DNA from: Candidatus Zhuqueibacterota bacterium
Lineage (GTDB): Bacteria > Zhuqueibacterota > Zhuqueibacteria > Oceanimicrobiales > Oceanimicrobiaceae
Length of the DNA: 64,000 nucleotides
Direction: 5' to 3'
Assembly: GCA_029262055.1 (NCBI GenBank)
Contig: JAJDAD010000012.1
Location: 1 to 64,000 of the forward strand
Made by a program: the position numbers and the translations under genes. The notes below the pieces were generated by a model. That model saw only the letters and a program-made list of their open reading frames with translations, was not told the origin of the DNA and made no database searches. Below, piece by piece: positions 42,667 to 51,452 of this stretch; the stretch's first letter is position 1; every line of letters begins with the position of its first letter.

Positions 42667-43974
42667 ATGGTGGCCACCATACCTGCTGAAAAAGAATCCT
42701 TGAGTCGTGAAATTGGCCGTGCAGGACTGACCGCATTGGTCTTGAACGGTCTCATCGGTGCCGGCATTTTTGCGTTGCCGGCGTCGGTTGCGGCAGGGAC
42801 AGGGATGTTCAGTCCGTGGATGTTTCTGATTTGCGGCTTGCTATTCTTGCCCGTAGTGCTTTCTTTTGCCAAAGTAGCCTCCTATTTCAGTGCCACCGGT
42901 GGTCCGGTCCTGTACGCCCGGGCTGCATTTGGCCCGTTTATCGGATTTCAGACGGGGTGGCTGCTTTACCTGGGGCGCGTAACGGCGCTTGCCGCCAACA
43001 GCAACGCTTTGCTGAACTACGCGGGTTTGCTGTGGCCCTGGCTTGGCGCCGGCCTGGGCAGGGCATTCGGAATGGCAGTTTTTTTCGTTCTCCTTACGAG
43101 TGTGAATGTCGCCGGCGTCAGACGCGGAATGGCAGCCACAAATGCCCTGGCGGTTTTGAAATTACTGCCTTTGTTGTTGTTTATTGCTGTCGGGATTGGC
43201 TATATTGTGCCGGAGCCGTTTTTTACCGCCGCCATCCCGGCAGGTGGGGAGTTCACCGCAGCATTGCTCCTCGTGGTGTATGCGTTCGTCGGTTTTGAAG
43301 GCGCTCTGGTGCCGGCCGGCGAGTCTCGCGACCCGCAAAGAGATATTCCCAGAGCGCTCGTGCTGACGGTGTGCACCACTGCCATCTTTTATGCCTTAAT
43401 TCAAACTGTGTGTGTGGCTGTTTTGCCGGACCTCGCCGTTAGTAAGACCCCGATCTCCGATGTCGCGAACGCAACAGTTGGTTCGGTTGGCGCTTTGGTC
43501 ATGACATTTGCCGCATTCTTTTCTATCGCTGGAAATCTCTCTGCTATCATGATTGCCGCTCCAAGGATGACATACGCAATGGCCAGGGACAAAACGCTAC
43601 CACCGTCTTTTTGCACCGTCCACGAGCAGTATAAGACCCCTGCCTACTCGATCATCTTCTTAGGCATTCTCGGGTTTGGAATGGCCGTAAGCGGAACCTT
43701 CGTTTGGCTTGCTGTTATGAGTGCCTTGACCAGGATGCTTGGCTACGGTGTCAGCATAGCATCGTTGCCGCTCCTGCACAAGCGTTTCAAGAGCAAAAGA
43801 GACTTATTTAACCTGCGAGGTGGATTCGCAATTCCCGCAGCCGCCCTGGCAATATGTTTCTGGTTAGCGCTGCAAGCTGACTGGAAATCCTGGGGGATGG
43901 CTGCTGTCTTCGCTGTCGTTGGCGCCGCTCTTTATCACTTAAGCCGATCAAAATTTCAAAATGGTCACGGTTGA
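42667..43974 (+). CDS. APC-family amino acid permease
   Basis: A 435-residue integral membrane transporter with about 12 helices. The first helix has the APC signature ALVLNGLIGAGIFALPASVAA. Later features are SFAKVASYFSATGGPVLYA, LLLVVYAFVGFEGALVPAGE and RDPQRDIPRALVLT, which are hallmarks of the amino acid/polyamine/organocation superfamily. The substrate cannot be predicted. The gene lies 46 nt after the PP2C gene and 18 nt before the REC-PP2C gene, all in the same direction, so it may be cotranscribed with signalling genes. Initiation is at ATG 42667. Confidence 0.88.
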   Translation: MVATIPAEKESLSREIGRAGLTALVLNGLIGAGIFALPASVAAGTGMFSPWMFLICGLLFLPVVLSFAKVASYFSATGGPVLYARAAFGPFIGFQTGWLLYLGRVTALAANSNALLNYAGLLWPWLGAGLGRAFGMAVFFVLLTSVNVAGVRRGMAATNALAVLKLLPLLLFIAVGIGYIVPEPFFTAAIPAGGEFTAALLLVVYAFVGFEGALVPAGESRDPQRDIPRALVLTVCTTAIFYALIQTVCVAVLPDLAVSKTPISDVANATVGSVGALVMTFAAFFSIAGNLSAIMIAAPRMTYAMARDKTLPPSFCTVHEQYKTPAYSIIFLGILGFGMAVSGTFVWLAVMSALTRMLGYGVSIASLPLLHKRFKSKRDLFNLRGGFAIPAAALAICFWLALQADWKSWGMAAVFAVVGAALYHLSRSKFQNGHG

Positions 43975-43992
43975 TCTTGTCTGGATTTTCTT

Positions 43993-45138
43993 ATGGCAAA
44001 AATACTAGTTGTAGACGACGAAAAATCGATTACTTACTTGCTGTCCGAGGTGCTTCGTAAGGATCAGCATCAGGTCACAGCCCTGTCCGATGGCAAGCTG
44101 GTAAAGGAAGAGCTGTTGAAGAATGATTACGATCTGGTGGTATCCGATCTGCACATGCGCGAAGTCGGTGGCATCGAAGTGCTGAAAACCGTAAAAGACC
44201 GGGATGAAAACACGGAGGTTCTGATCCTGACCGGGCACGGAACCATCTCAACGGCAGTCGAAGCCATGAAACTCAGCGCGTTTGAGTTCCTGACAAAGCC
44301 CATCGATATGGACGAGTTCCGGGTCAAGGTGCAAAAGGCGCTTGAACGCCGCAATTTCAAGATTCAGATTGCCAAGCAAGAACGAAAGATCCAAAGTCAG
44401 CAGGAGATGATCAGAAAGGACCTGGAACTGGCTGAGCAGGTGCAGCGCAGTCTGGTGCCGGAACAGTTGAGTTTGCCAGAATTGGACGTTTGTGTTAAGC
44501 ACATGCCGATGATCGGCGTCGGCGGTGATTTCGCGGATATCTACTTTGACGGAGAAGAAAGCGTCTATCTAACACTGGTCGATGTCACCGGCCACGGCAT
44601 AACCGCAGCTTTGCTGGTGAACCGGGTATGCAGCGAGATCAAGAATCTCGTACGCGAAAAGAACGATCCCGCAAAAGTACTGTATACGGTGAACAACTTC
44701 ATTTTCGATTCGTTTGAAGGCATGGCGATGTTTCTCACCATGTTTTGTGGTGTGCTGAATCTCAGAAAGAAGACATTCGTTTACGCGGGAAGTGCGCATC
44801 CGGCGGTGATTTTGTGGCGGAGTCGTGAAAATAAGTTTCTAAAACTTGAGTCGCAGAACATCATCATCGGTTACGAGAAGCGCGAACAAAGCCGGTTTAT
44901 ACAGGATGTTGCCATGCTTGGCGCTGAGGATAAGATTTTGATGTACACCGACGGAATCATCGAGGCGGAGGATGCGGCAGGGAAACAGCTCGGCATCAAC
45001 GGTTTCATCAATTTCTTTAAGTCGAGCATATACTTGTCCGCGTCTGAGATCCTGGAGACAATCTTGAATGGCATCTATGAATTTAGCCCAAATCCGATTA
45101 AAGATGATGTTTATTTGATTCTCGCAGGGCTGAAATAG
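43993..45138 (+). CDS. Response regulator with PP2C (SpoIIE-type) phosphatase output
   Basis: A 381-residue protein. Residues 1-120 are a receiver domain (VVDDEKS acidic pair, phospho-acceptor Asp52 in VVSDLHMREVGG, LILTGHGT, and Lys in FLTKPIDMDEF). A coiled-coil linker (about 125-155) leads to a PP2C domain with GVGGDFADIYFDG, LTLVDVTGHGITAALL, YAGSAHPAVIL, ILMYTDGIIEAEDA and KDDVYLILAG. The architecture is that of RssB/HsbR-like regulators, in which phosphorylation switches phosphatase activity toward a STAS protein. It is the second PP2C protein within 5 kb of the STAS gene, which suggests two inputs to one switch. No histidine kinase is adjacent. Confidence 0.91.
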   Translation: MAKILVVDDEKSITYLLSEVLRKDQHQVTALSDGKLVKEELLKNDYDLVVSDLHMREVGGIEVLKTVKDRDENTEVLILTGHGTISTAVEAMKLSAFEFLTKPIDMDEFRVKVQKALERRNFKIQIAKQERKIQSQQEMIRKDLELAEQVQRSLVPEQLSLPELDVCVKHMPMIGVGGDFADIYFDGEESVYLTLVDVTGHGITAALLVNRVCSEIKNLVREKNDPAKVLYTVNNFIFDSFEGMAMFLTMFCGVLNLRKKTFVYAGSAHPAVILWRSRENKFLKLESQNIIIGYEKREQSRFIQDVAMLGAEDKILMYTDGIIEAEDAAGKQLGINGFINFFKSSIYLSASEILETILNGIYEFSPNPIKDDVYLILAGLK

Positions 45139-45205
45139 CCCGGAATTATCGCAAGGCAATCGAGGTTCATATAGTTATCCACTTACGCAGGACAGGTTGC
45201 ATCAG

Positions 45206-46129
45206 ATGAGATTTACGAAAGACATAGCATCACAGAACGGGCGCGTGTCCCCTGCCGGCGAATTTGAAGAAGTTAGTACGCCTGCCCGACGCCCCAGGAT
45301 CCTTGACCGCCTGCGCAGTGACAATCCCAGACTGAACCTGATTTTGTTCCTGGCGACCTGCCTGACGACGTTTGTGACCGGCTGGTTGCCGCGCTACGAC
45401 TGGCGGGCCGGACTTTGGTACAGTGTGGCCATCGTTTCGATCCTGCTGGCCCATGAAATGGGGCATTACCTGATGTGCCGAAAGTATGGGATCCGGGCAA
45501 CACTGCCGTTCTTCATTCCCTTTCCACCCCTTTTGAACCCATTTGGCACGCTGGGGGCGGTGATAAAGATGGAGTCAATGATCCCCAGCAGAAAGGCACT
45601 GTTCGATGTTGCCGTCGCGGGGCCGCTTGCCGGATTGGTCCTCACCATTCCGGCCATTTACTTTGGGGTGAGTTTTTCGGAGATCGTGGAGTCCAGCACA
45701 ATCGGGGGCGGGACCGTATCTTTGGGCGAATCCTATCTATTTGCCAAAATATCGAACTGGGCCGTGGGCGTCTTACCCGAGCATCAAGACGTTCTCTTGC
45801 ACCCGCTTGCTTATGCTGGTTGGGCCGGTCTCTTTGTAACCGCTTTGAACCTGTTGCCGATCGGTCAATTGGATGGCGGGCACGTGATCTATGCTATGTT
45901 AGGCAAACACCATCGTCCCGTGACACTTCTGGCTTTGGCAGGATTCGCGGCAATTGCAGTGTTCAAATATCCCGGTTGGCTCCTCTTGTTGGTCCTTCTG
46001 ATTTGGTTTGGACATCGCCACCCTCCGACGCTGGATGAACGCCCCATCGACCTCAAAAGAAGAGTAGTGGGGGTTTTGATGATCGTCATCTTCCTGTTGT
46101 CATTTACGCCGGAACCGATCAAACTGTAG
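45206..46129 (+). CDS. Site-2 protease family intramembrane metalloprotease (M50)
   Basis: A 307-residue polytopic membrane protease. The zinc motif is LAHEMGHYLM (HExxH). The third ligand region is NLLPIGQLDGGHVIY, matching the NxxPxxxLDGGH block of S2P enzymes. About six hydrophobic segments are seen, and no PDZ domain interrupts them, resembling the plant EGY / cyanobacterial type. The N-terminal 45 residues are polar and cytosolic. ATG 45206 is used because the alternative TTG 45197 has no better ribosome site. Such proteases often cleave anti-sigma factors, which would fit the signalling genes upstream, but this is inference. Confidence 0.9.
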   Translation: MRFTKDIASQNGRVSPAGEFEEVSTPARRPRILDRLRSDNPRLNLILFLATCLTTFVTGWLPRYDWRAGLWYSVAIVSILLAHEMGHYLMCRKYGIRATLPFFIPFPPLLNPFGTLGAVIKMESMIPSRKALFDVAVAGPLAGLVLTIPAIYFGVSFSEIVESSTIGGGTVSLGESYLFAKISNWAVGVLPEHQDVLLHPLAYAGWAGLFVTALNLLPIGQLDGGHVIYAMLGKHHRPVTLLALAGFAAIAVFKYPGWLLLLVLLIWFGHRHPPTLDERPIDLKRRVVGVLMIVIFLLSFTPEPIKL

Positions 46130-46159
46130 TGGCTGATTGCTAAATTCCTGACATGGAAT

Positions 46160-46188
46160 TTGTATCTAAATAACCTGTTCTCTATATT
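46160..46188 (+). promoter_or_regulatory. Candidate promoter of the desulfhydrase-like gene
   Basis: TTGTAT (46160-46165), a 17-nt spacer and TATATT (46183-46188), 42 nt before the start at 46230. Confidence 0.4.
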
Positions 46189-46229
46189 TTCACCCGGTTA
46201 ACCTATGTTTGCTCACATGTGGAACGATC

Positions 46230-47216
46230 ATGACATTTGAATTCCCCCACCGCATTCCTCTTGCTCAGCTCCCGACTCCGATAGAAAAATTAGAAGTTCT
46301 GACAAAAAGCCTGGAAGGGCCGCAGATCTATTTGAAGCGCGATGATTATACCGGGGTCGGACTGACCGGCAATAAGGTGCGGAAGCTGGAGTTCCTGCTC
46401 GCACAGGCGATAGCAGACGGATGTGATCATGTCATCACGTGCGGTGGCTACCAGTCCAATCATGCCAGAACCACCGCGGTGGCGGCAGCCAAGCTTGGCC
46501 TTAAATGCCACCTGGTCCTGCGCGACGGCCCCACTGTACCATTGGAGGGCAATTTGTTTCTCAGTCGCCTGTTCGGCGCTGAAATTGAATATGTAACACC
46601 TGAACAATACATGCAGGTCGATGAAATCATAAACGGTGTGGCTCTAGATATAGAATCAGACGGGGGCAAGGCATTCAGTATCCCGGAGGGGGGCTCGAAT
46701 GAAATAGGAGTAATGGGATACGTGAAGGCTGCAGAGGAAATAGTCCAGCAGTTAGGCAATATGGACTTGCCGATCCATCACATCGTGGTGCCTGTGGGTT
46801 CCGGAGGAACCTATGCGGGCCTGCTCCTGGGGAAATACATTTTTGATTTGCCCGGACAGGTGCACGGCATCAATGTCTGTGACGACAAAGCGTTTTTTGT
46901 CCACAAGACGCAGAGTATCCTGGAGAAGGCTAATAAGCGATACGGCTTGGGTCTGAAGGTATCCAAGATCGAATTGAGCATCATCGACGGCTATGTCGGG
47001 AAAGGATACGGCCTCAGCAGTCAAAGTGAAATCGATATCATCAAAGAGGTAGCGCGCAAAGAAGGTGTCATTCTGGACCCGGTCTACACGGGTAAGGCGA
47101 TGCTCGGCCTGGTGGATCAAGTAAGGAAAGGTGCTTTTAAGAAGGACGAAAATGTTCTTTTTATTCACACAGGCGGTGTCTTCGGTCTTTTCCCGAAAAG
47201 GTCGTTGTTCTTTTAG
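46230..47216 (+). CDS. PLP-dependent D-cysteine desulfhydrase / ACC deaminase family enzyme
   Basis: A 328-residue fold-type II PLP enzyme. The Schiff-base lysine is Lys49 in GLTGNKVRKLEFLL. It is followed by the substrate loop CGGYQSNHARTTAVAAAKLG, EGGSNEIGVMGYVKAAEE, the phosphate-binding PVGSGGTYAGLLLG, and LDPVYTGKAMLGL. Characterised relatives degrade D-cysteine to pyruvate, ammonia and sulfide, or open 1-aminocyclopropane-1-carboxylate. The GNKxRKLEF form is more like D-cysteine desulfhydrase. ATG 46230 is chosen; an upstream TTG at 46209 adds seven unconserved residues. Substrate choice needs assay. Confidence 0.86.
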   Translation: MTFEFPHRIPLAQLPTPIEKLEVLTKSLEGPQIYLKRDDYTGVGLTGNKVRKLEFLLAQAIADGCDHVITCGGYQSNHARTTAVAAAKLGLKCHLVLRDGPTVPLEGNLFLSRLFGAEIEYVTPEQYMQVDEIINGVALDIESDGGKAFSIPEGGSNEIGVMGYVKAAEEIVQQLGNMDLPIHHIVVPVGSGGTYAGLLLGKYIFDLPGQVHGINVCDDKAFFVHKTQSILEKANKRYGLGLKVSKIELSIIDGYVGKGYGLSSQSEIDIIKEVARKEGVILDPVYTGKAMLGLVDQVRKGAFKKDENVLFIHTGGVFGLFPKRSLFF

Positions 47217-47431
47217 AGCGATCGCGATTCCTGCTCCCCTCTGCCGTGCGTCTTTGGCCACGGTTTCTCCTTCCTCTCTGCCCACGCGTTACATAATCAT
47301 TCGGCATGCGACAACTGTCAGTAACAACGAACACTTCGGCGATAGGACTGCCCCGCCTTCGGTAGGATGTGCTACTTCAAAAAACTGCCTCTGCACATTG
47401 AGTTCGGGGCCATTTGACCGGGATTCCTCTG

Positions 47432-47460
47432 TTGACAATCTTATGTAGCTTTGATATAAT
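47432..47460 (+). promoter_or_regulatory. Perfect sigma-70 consensus promoter
   Basis: TTGACA (47432-47437), exactly 17 nt, then TATAAT (47455-47460): 12 of 12 consensus bases. It lies 43 nt before the GTG start of the hydroxyacid dehydrogenase gene and probably drives that gene and the two that overlap it. The preceding 215 nt (47217-47431) hold no recognisable gene. Confidence 0.8.
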
Positions 47461-47503
47461 TGGGCAGTCAGCAGAGCCGTACAGTTTGTCTTTAGGAGCT
47501 TAA

Positions 47504-48376
47504 GTGAAAATAGGATTCGTAGGACTCGGGATCATGGGAAACGCCATGTCCCTGAATCTGCTCAAGGCTGGATTTGATCTCATTGTCTGGAACCGTACGC
47601 AGAGCAAAGCGGACGCGGTTGTGAAAGAAGGCGCCATTCTGGCCGGGTCTTTACCTGAGTTGGCAGAAGCATGTGATATTGTCATCACCATGGTCAACGA
47701 CACTCCTGACGTTGGAGAAATTCTTTTTGGCCAAGATGCTTTGTGTTCCGGTCTGCGGCCCGGAAGTGTAGTCGTAGACATGAGCACTATAAGCCCCGAA
47801 GCCACTGAAGGCTTTGCGGCCCGCCTGCAAGAGCAGCAGTGTGAGATGCTGGACGCCCCGGTGTCTGGCGGCGACATCGGAGCCAGAAACGGTACACTGA
47901 CGATCATGGCAGGCGGCAGTCCGGAGGTCTTCGACCGGGTTTTGCCCCTGTTCAGAGTCATGGGGGGCAAGGTGGTCCATTGCGGCGGACACGGTGATGG
48001 GCAGAGAGTGAAAATGATCAACCAGGTTCTCTGCGGACTACACGCTGTGGCATTGGCCGAGGCATTCGCCCTTGCCGATGAAATGGGATTAAATCTCGAA
48101 GTCATGCACGAAGTTGTCGCAAGCGGAGCGGCCGGCTCGTGGGCGTTGGATAATTACGGCCCACGCTTGCTGCGGCACGATCTCAATCCCGGTTTCAAGC
48201 TCGGCATGCAGCAAAAGGACTTACGCATCGCAAACGAGACGGCGAACAAGGCGCAGGCGGAATTCAAGGGAACGGAGTTGGCTTTCGAGTTGTTTACGGC
48301 GGCGAAGGAGCGCGGATGGGGAGAGCTCGGTTCGCACGCGCTGATCAATCTCTACAACAGCAAGAAGGCTCTGTGA
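47504..48376 (+). CDS. NAD(P)-dependent beta-hydroxyacid dehydrogenase (3-hydroxyisobutyrate dehydrogenase family)
   Basis: A 290-residue oxidoreductase. The Rossmann start is KIGFVGLGIMGNAMSLNLLKAG with VWNRTQSKAD (Arg of the NADP-type loop). VVDMSTISPEA and LDAPVSGGDIGARNGTLTIMAGG are the family substrate-binding signatures. The catalytic lysine lies in GQRVKMINQVLCG. The family includes 3-hydroxyisobutyrate, tartronate semialdehyde and glyoxylate/succinic semialdehyde reductases, so the substrate is uncertain. Translation begins at GTG 47504 with AGGAG 7 nt upstream, preceded by a perfect consensus promoter. It overlaps the next gene by 4 nt. Confidence 0.92.
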   Translation: MKIGFVGLGIMGNAMSLNLLKAGFDLIVWNRTQSKADAVVKEGAILAGSLPELAEACDIVITMVNDTPDVGEILFGQDALCSGLRPGSVVVDMSTISPEATEGFAARLQEQQCEMLDAPVSGGDIGARNGTLTIMAGGSPEVFDRVLPLFRVMGGKVVHCGGHGDGQRVKMINQVLCGLHAVALAEAFALADEMGLNLEVMHEVVASGAAGSWALDNYGPRLLRHDLNPGFKLGMQQKDLRIANETANKAQAEFKGTELAFELFTAAKERGWGELGSHALINLYNSKKAL

Positions 48377-48786
48377 AGAGTTTCTTGCAGCGTGCACTGC
48401 TTTTCGCCGGTGCTCGCCCGAAGTACCACGTCGCTTTATTCTTTTCCCTTGCTTTGACAGGTGTTTTCCTACTGCCCTTTTGCGATGCCATGTACAATTG
48501 CGGTTGCACTTTCCCTTGGGTGGGTGCGGCTGATTTCTGCAATATTCGGATAGCGGATTCCGTGCATTGTCCCTGGTGCGAAGATCGCAGCCTCGTACTT
48601 CAGGCGCTGCCGTTTCTGGCCATTATCCTGGCTCAGGGTCTCGCCTTGCACCATCTGGAGAAACGGCGGAGTTCGAATCTCTTGATGCTGCTGTTCGTGT
48701 CTGCGTTGGTTTTTCTAATTGTTGGCGCGTTCAGCGGATACGTTTTCAAATTGATTGACAGTTATCCTTACTTCTTCAGCGAATGA
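48373..48786 (+). CDS. Cys-rich small membrane protein with CPWC motif, unrecognised
   Basis: A 137-residue membrane protein I do not recognise. Three hydrophobic segments lie at about 19-36, 76-93 and 100-122. Between the first two is a loop with seven cysteines: Cys37 at the end of helix 1, then YNCGC, ADFC and HCPWC. HCPWC is a CxxC redox-type motif. The segment TFPWVGAADFCNI is hydrophobic and aromatic. The GTG start at 48373 overlaps the dehydrogenase stop (GTGA), with AAGG 5 nt upstream; an earlier start at 48316 would run far into that gene. The 3' end overlaps the flavoprotein gene by 4 nt. A redox or metal-handling role is only suggested by the cysteines. Confidence 0.72.
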   Translation: MKSFLQRALLFAGARPKYHVALFFSLALTGVFLLPFCDAMYNCGCTFPWVGAADFCNIRIADSVHCPWCEDRSLVLQALPFLAIILAQGLALHHLEKRRSSNLLMLLFVSALVFLIVGAFSGYVFKLIDSYPYFFSE

Positions 48787-50162
48787 GCAGGTTGAGCGAA
48801 AAATCACGCAAGGACCGCCTGTTGGTGATTGGCGGAAATGCGGCAGGAATGAGCGCCGCCAGCAAGGCCAAACGGCTGAGACCGGACCTTGACGTTATTG
48901 CCCTGGAAAAGTCGCCGCACGTTTCGTACAGCGCGTGCGGCATTCCGTATTTTGTCTCGGACCTCGTTCGCGATCCCGGCCAGCTTGTCGCCCTGACCCC
49001 GCAGGAGTTTCAGACCAAACGTGGAATCCAGGTCTGCACGCTGCATGACGTTGTCGATATCTCGCCCGTCAAACGCCGGGTCACGGCAGTAGACTTGGCA
49101 ACTGGACGTGAGGTTGGTTTTGACTACGACCGGCTCATGATCGCCGTCGGGGGCCGGCCGCATCTGCCGGCGCCGTTCAACCCGGAAGCCGCGAACGTCT
49201 TTAGCATTCAGACGCTGCAGGACGGCATCAGGATAAAGCAGTATATCGATACGCACCGGCCCCGCAGCATCGTGCTTATCGGCGGTGGATACATCGCAAT
49301 GGAAATGGCCGAGGCCTGCAGGCTGCGCGGCAGAGACGTCACAATTCTTGAAAAAGCACCGCGCATCCTACCGGGCTTTGACGACGTGATCGCCGGGCAC
49401 GTTGCTGCCGAGCTATCCGCAAATTCCGTGCGCGTTGTCACGGACGTGCAAGCGCTGGACACGAACGGGGATGGAGCCGTCACGAGCATCAGCGCAGGCG
49501 CTGGTTCGTTTGACGCGGACCTGGTTCTGGTTTGTGCCGGCATGAGACCAAACACCGATTTGGCGAAAATAGCGGGCGCACGTTTGGGCAAGACCGGCGC
49601 GATCAAGACTGATTGGAAGATGCAAACCAGCGCCCCCAATATCTATGCCGGGGGTGACTGTGTCGAAGTCAGGAATCTGGTTTCCGGCGGCAGTGACTAC
49701 ATACCCCTTGGCACCACGGCGAACAAGCATGGCCGGGTTGCCGGTGAGAACATCGGCGGCGGAACCGCGACCTTCAAGGGCGTAGTGGGAACCAGCGTCT
49801 TCAAAGTGTTCGGGCTGGAAGTTGCTCGTACCGGGTTGGCACTGGCGCAGGCGCGCGAAAGCGGGTTTGACGCTGATGCGGTGACCATTTCAGAAAACTC
49901 ACGGGCGGCATACTACCCCAACGCGCAGAAGGTGGTGTGTCGAATCATTTTTGACAAGCGGACCGGCCTGTTGCTGGGCGGGCAAATGCTGGGCAGGGAA
50001 GGCGTGAGCAAGCGTATCGATATTCTGGCGGTGGCGCTTGCAAACAAGATGACATTGGAAGAAACTGCCAACATGGATCTGAGCTACGCGCCGCCTTTTG
50101 CGCCGGTTTGGGACCCTGTTCTGGTCGCCGTGAACGTCGCACGAGGCAAAATGCAACGATGA
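48783..50162 (+). CDS. FAD-dependent pyridine nucleotide-disulfide oxidoreductase, CoA-disulfide reductase-like
   Basis: A 459-residue flavoprotein. The FAD site is LLVIGGNAAGMSAASKAKRL. The single active-site Cys52 lies in VSYSACGIPYFVSD, the arrangement of CoA-disulfide reductases and NADH oxidases (SxxCGxPY). The NAD(P) site is IVLIGGGYIAMEMAEACRLRG. The FAD ribityl-binding Asp lies in IYAGGDCVEV, followed by the GTTANKHGRVAGENIGGG block, and the C-terminal dimer domain has PPFAPVWDPVLVAVNVA. Substrate could be CoA disulfide, persulfide or oxygen. The start overlaps the Cys-rich membrane protein gene by 4 nt, so the three genes from 47504 form a coupled operon with a redox theme. Confidence 0.87.
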   Translation: MSRLSEKSRKDRLLVIGGNAAGMSAASKAKRLRPDLDVIALEKSPHVSYSACGIPYFVSDLVRDPGQLVALTPQEFQTKRGIQVCTLHDVVDISPVKRRVTAVDLATGREVGFDYDRLMIAVGGRPHLPAPFNPEAANVFSIQTLQDGIRIKQYIDTHRPRSIVLIGGGYIAMEMAEACRLRGRDVTILEKAPRILPGFDDVIAGHVAAELSANSVRVVTDVQALDTNGDGAVTSISAGAGSFDADLVLVCAGMRPNTDLAKIAGARLGKTGAIKTDWKMQTSAPNIYAGGDCVEVRNLVSGGSDYIPLGTTANKHGRVAGENIGGGTATFKGVVGTSVFKVFGLEVARTGLALAQARESGFDADAVTISENSRAAYYPNAQKVVCRIIFDKRTGLLLGGQMLGREGVSKRIDILAVALANKMTLEETANMDLSYAPPFAPVWDPVLVAVNVARGKMQR

Positions 50163-50217
50163 GACGCAATGCACCGGGATCCTGATTTAGAGAGAATTAT
50201 ATCGAGGAGAACAACAG

Positions 50218-51396
50218 ATGGCTGACCTTAGTTTTCTGCATCGAGAAATAGACGATCTCAACACGCAGGGACTGTTCAATACCATTCGCACCATCAACAC
50301 GGCACAGGATGCCTGGATCAAAGTAGATGGGCAGAAGGTCTTGAACATGTGCGCCAACAACTACCTGGGTTTTGCCAATCACCCTGACTTAAAACAAGCC
50401 GCACAGGCGGCCATCGAAGAATTCGGAGTTGGCCCGGCGGCGGTTCGTTCCATTGCCGGCAATATGACCCTACACGACGAGCTTGAGCGCAAACTTGCTG
50501 AGTTCAAGGGTGTGGAAGCAGCGATCTCATTTCAATCCGGCTTCAACTCCAATGTGGCCACGGTTCCCACCTTGATGGGCGCCGAGGACGTCATCCTGTC
50601 TGACGAATTGAATCACGCAAGCATTATCGACGCCTGCCGCCTCTCGAAAGCAAAAACTATCAGGTTTGACCACTGCAGCGCATCTTCGCTGGAGGCAAGG
50701 CTGAATGAGTTCAAATCTGCACGCCGCAAGCTGGTGATTACAGACGGCGTTTTTAGCATGGATGGCGACATCGCACCCTTGCCCGACCTGGTGGCGGTCG
50801 CTGATCGTTTCGGCGCTATGGTCATGGTAGATGACGCGCACGGCGAGGGGGTCATGGGCAATGCCGGCCGCGGCATCGTCGACCACTTCGGGTTACACGG
50901 GCAGGTCGACATTGAGATCGGTACGCTTTCCAAAGCCTTCGGCGTTGTCGGTGGCTATGTCTCCGGCAAGAAGGCCATCGTTGACTACCTGCGCCAGCGT
51001 GCCAGGCCTTTTCTGTTTTCAAGTGCGGCCACTCCTGCCGATGTTGCGGCGTGTATCAAAGCCATCGAGATTCTCCTCAAGTCCGGGGAATTGGTCGAAA
51101 AACTGTGGGACAACACGCGCTATTTTCAATCGAAACTTACCGGCCTGGGATTTGACCTGGGTGTGACGGTCACACCGGTGACGCCGGTCATGATCGGTGA
51201 TGCAAAAAAGGCTAAAGAGTTTAGTGCAGAACTATTCGAGAAGGGTATTTTCGGGATGGCGATTAGCTTTCCGACCGTCCCGCGCGGGAAGGACAGGATC
51301 AGAGTCATGAACTCCGCAATCCATTCGAAAGAGGATCTTGACTTTGCGGTAGGCGTTTTTCAAGAGGTTGGCCGAAAGATGGGTTTGATCGAATAA
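50218..51396 (+). CDS. kbl: Glycine C-acetyltransferase (2-amino-3-ketobutyrate CoA ligase)
   Basis: A 392-residue PLP enzyme of the alpha-oxoamine synthase family. Motifs are [76 protein letters not shown], and the Schiff-base lysine in [17 protein letters not shown]. The length and the [10 protein letters not shown] segment match Kbl rather than BioF or HemA. GAGGAG precedes the ATG. Kbl normally pairs with threonine dehydrogenase, but no tdh gene is adjacent, so threonine degradation or glycine acetylation is assigned by sequence only. Confidence 0.9.
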   Translation: MADLSFLHREIDDLNTQGLFNTIRTINTAQDAWIKVDGQKVLNMCANNYLGFANHPDLKQAAQAAIEEFGVGPAAVRSIAGNMTLHDELERKLAEFKGVEAAISFQSGFNSNVATVPTLMGAEDVILSDELNHASIIDACRLSKAKTIRFDHCSASSLEARLNEFKSARRKLVITDGVFSMDGDIAPLPDLVAVADRFGAMVMVDDAHGEGVMGNAGRGIVDHFGLHGQVDIEIGTLSKAFGVVGGYVSGKKAIVDYLRQRARPFLFSSAATPADVAACIKAIEILLKSGELVEKLWDNTRYFQSKLTGLGFDLGVTVTPVTPVMIGDAKKAKEFSAELFEKGIFGMAISFPTVPRGKDRIRVMNSAIHSKEDLDFAVGVFQEVGRKMGLIE

Positions 51397-51452
51397 ACTG
51401 AGCTGATTTGCAATGGTAGACGCCAGGCATTCATAGTCAACAAGAGAACGAA

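Noticed and set aside
47217-47431. Sequence in one frame reading RYIIIRHATT, reminiscent of a histidine phosphatase start
   Set aside because: Only about ten residues resemble the family. The frame extends upstream into another gene, ends soon after, and no other motif follows. Probably chance, or at most an unrecognisable remnant.
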